Origin: Clostridium thermosuccinogenes | GTDB lineage: Bacteria; Bacillota; Clostridia; Acetivibrionales; DSM-5807 | NCBI RefSeq assembly: GCF_002896855.1 | Contig: NZ_CP021850.1 | Location: 3,559,665-3,623,664, forward strand | Direction: 5' to 3' | DNA length: 64,000 nucleotides | Part shown: one piece after another, positions 63,652 through 64,000 of the stretch | Layout: each line of letters opens with the position of its first letter | Numbering within the stretch: the first letter of the stretch is position 1 | Made by a program: the position numbers and the translations under genes | The notes under the pieces: model-generated | What the model was told of the DNA's origin: nothing | The model's input: only the letters and a program-made list of their open reading frames with translations | The model's database searches: none

Positions 63652-63666
63652 CTGTAATCATTACTA
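63652..63666 (-). promoter_or_regulatory. Second PerR/Fur-type box
   Basis: CTGTAATCATTACTA is a 7-1-7 inverted repeat with an imperfect outer pair. It shares the core GTAATCATTAC with the better box at 63686-63700 and lies in the untranslated leader. Confidence 0.55.
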
Positions 63667-63685
63667 TTTTATAATTATATCTAAG

Positions 63686-63700
63686 TTGTAATCATTACAA
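63686..63700 (-). promoter_or_regulatory. PerR/Fur-type box
   Basis: TTGTAATCATTACAA is a perfect 7-1-7 inverted repeat that fits the PerR box TTATAATNATTATAA. It covers the predicted transcription start, so bound repressor should block transcription of perR and rubrerythrin. Confidence 0.75.
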
Positions 63701-63705
63701 TTTAT

Positions 63706-63733
63706 ATTATAACCATAAAAATACAGATGTCAA
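63706..63733 (-). promoter_or_regulatory. Sigma-A promoter of perR-rubrerythrin
   Basis: On the minus strand TTGACA (63728-63733), 16 bases, TATAAT (63706-63711). The start would be near 63699, inside the PerR box. Confidence 0.7.
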
Positions 63734-63815
63734 GTAAAATTTCAAATTTTATTTATCAAATTTTTAATGCATGGTTGAATGACGCATTGCTGCTCCATCA
63801 AAGGCGTGAATCGGC

Positions 63816-63880
63816 ATAAAAACTTCCCCGGAGCCGCCTGCTATGTAAAAACTTCTGACCCGCCCAACGGCTCATCGGGG
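63816..63880 (-). terminator. Intrinsic terminator of the gene entering from the right edge
   Basis: CCCCGGAGCCG (63826-63836) pairs with CGGCTC and CGGGG (63868-63880), with a two-base bulge and a long loop. It is followed on the minus strand by TTTTTAT. Confidence 0.55.
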
Positions 63881-63922
63881 AAAAAGCCGGATTTCTTCAT
63901 AATATCATTCATGTTCCTGTGT

Positions 63923-64000
63923 TCATTGCCAGCTGGTTTGTCCATTTACCGCAGCGATCGCCCCATCGGGCAATGGTTTTCCCGTTTGAGGTGATTTCGA
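63923..64000 (-). CDS. C-terminal end of an unidentified CDS (partial)
   Basis: An open minus-strand frame enters from the right edge and stops at 63923. It reads 25 residues ending PDGAIAAVNGQTSWQ, which looks like real protein, and a terminator follows about 45 bases on. Too short to name. Confidence 0.4.
   Translation of the reverse strand, partial: SKSPQTGKPLPDGAIAAVNGQTSWQ

Noticed and set aside
63779-63994. Plus-strand ORF of 71 codons near the right edge
   Set aside because: It overlaps a terminator-like hairpin and a more protein-like minus-strand frame; no ribosome site was seen.

Overview
The window reads as chromosome of an anaerobic, spore-forming, Gram-positive Clostridia (low-to-mid GC, strong AGGAGG ribosome sites, sigma-A promoters). 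The evidence is spoIIR, a SleB-type spore cortex hydrolase, a GerMN lipoprotein, rubrerythrin with a PerR-like Fur repressor, and several carbohydrate ABC transporters. A cellulolytic or plant-polysaccharide-using relative of Acetivibrio/Ruminiclostridium is my inference only. Most genes lie on the minus strand.

Region 1 (1-11.4 kb) is sugar-acid and unknown-substrate catabolism. An LplA/LplB-type oligosaccharide transporter (cut by the window edge) sits behind an FAD oxidoreductase and an SDR dehydrogenase. Upstream are a D-2-hydroxyacid dehydrogenase and an old-yellow-enzyme reductase, with a divergent AraC regulator. Next comes 2-keto-3-deoxygluconate metabolism: kdgK and a KDPG aldolase fused to a VOC domain. 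Region 2 (11.7-24 kb) holds ilvD-ilvB behind a structured leader with a Val/Leu-rich mini-ORF, then CvpA, DUF5711 and YkvI membrane proteins, and a four-gene ABC/GldG/DUF4340 operon like the Bacteroidota gliding ABC system, then VanZ. Region 3 (24.3-33.5 kb) is a maltodextrin operon (binding protein, MalF, MalG, two GH13 enzymes) and its LacI-type repressor. The same operator, GCAAACGGTTGC or near it, sits just after the -10 box of both the operon promoter and the repressor promoter.

Region 4 (33.6-56.9 kb) is housekeeping, envelope and sporulation: a Ca2+ P-type ATPase, a CwlD-like amidase, MgtC, spoIIR, pyrG, a CtpA protease, an IS110-family element with a structured non-coding left end (candidate bridge RNA), an SLH protein, a secreted beta-rich protein, an MBL hydrolase, DUF1934, murI, ddl, an FmdB zinc ribbon, GerMN, a UbiA-family prenyltransferase and a GT39-like membrane protein. 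Region 5 (57.1-60.1 kb) is a plus-strand island of small proteins built on a repeated hydrophobic block (ILFFIxxFLLLF), ending in the SleB-like hydrolase; this is the best candidate for an undescribed, probably spore-related system. Region 6 (60.1-64 kb) has membrane proteins, an AviRa-like rRNA methyltransferase, and perR-rubrerythrin under two PerR boxes.

Three copies of a roughly 100-bp (one 226-bp) inverted-repeat element lie in intergenic DNA at about 9.1, 48.3 and 55.1 kb and form a MITE-like family. No tRNA, rRNA, CRISPR array or prophage was seen.
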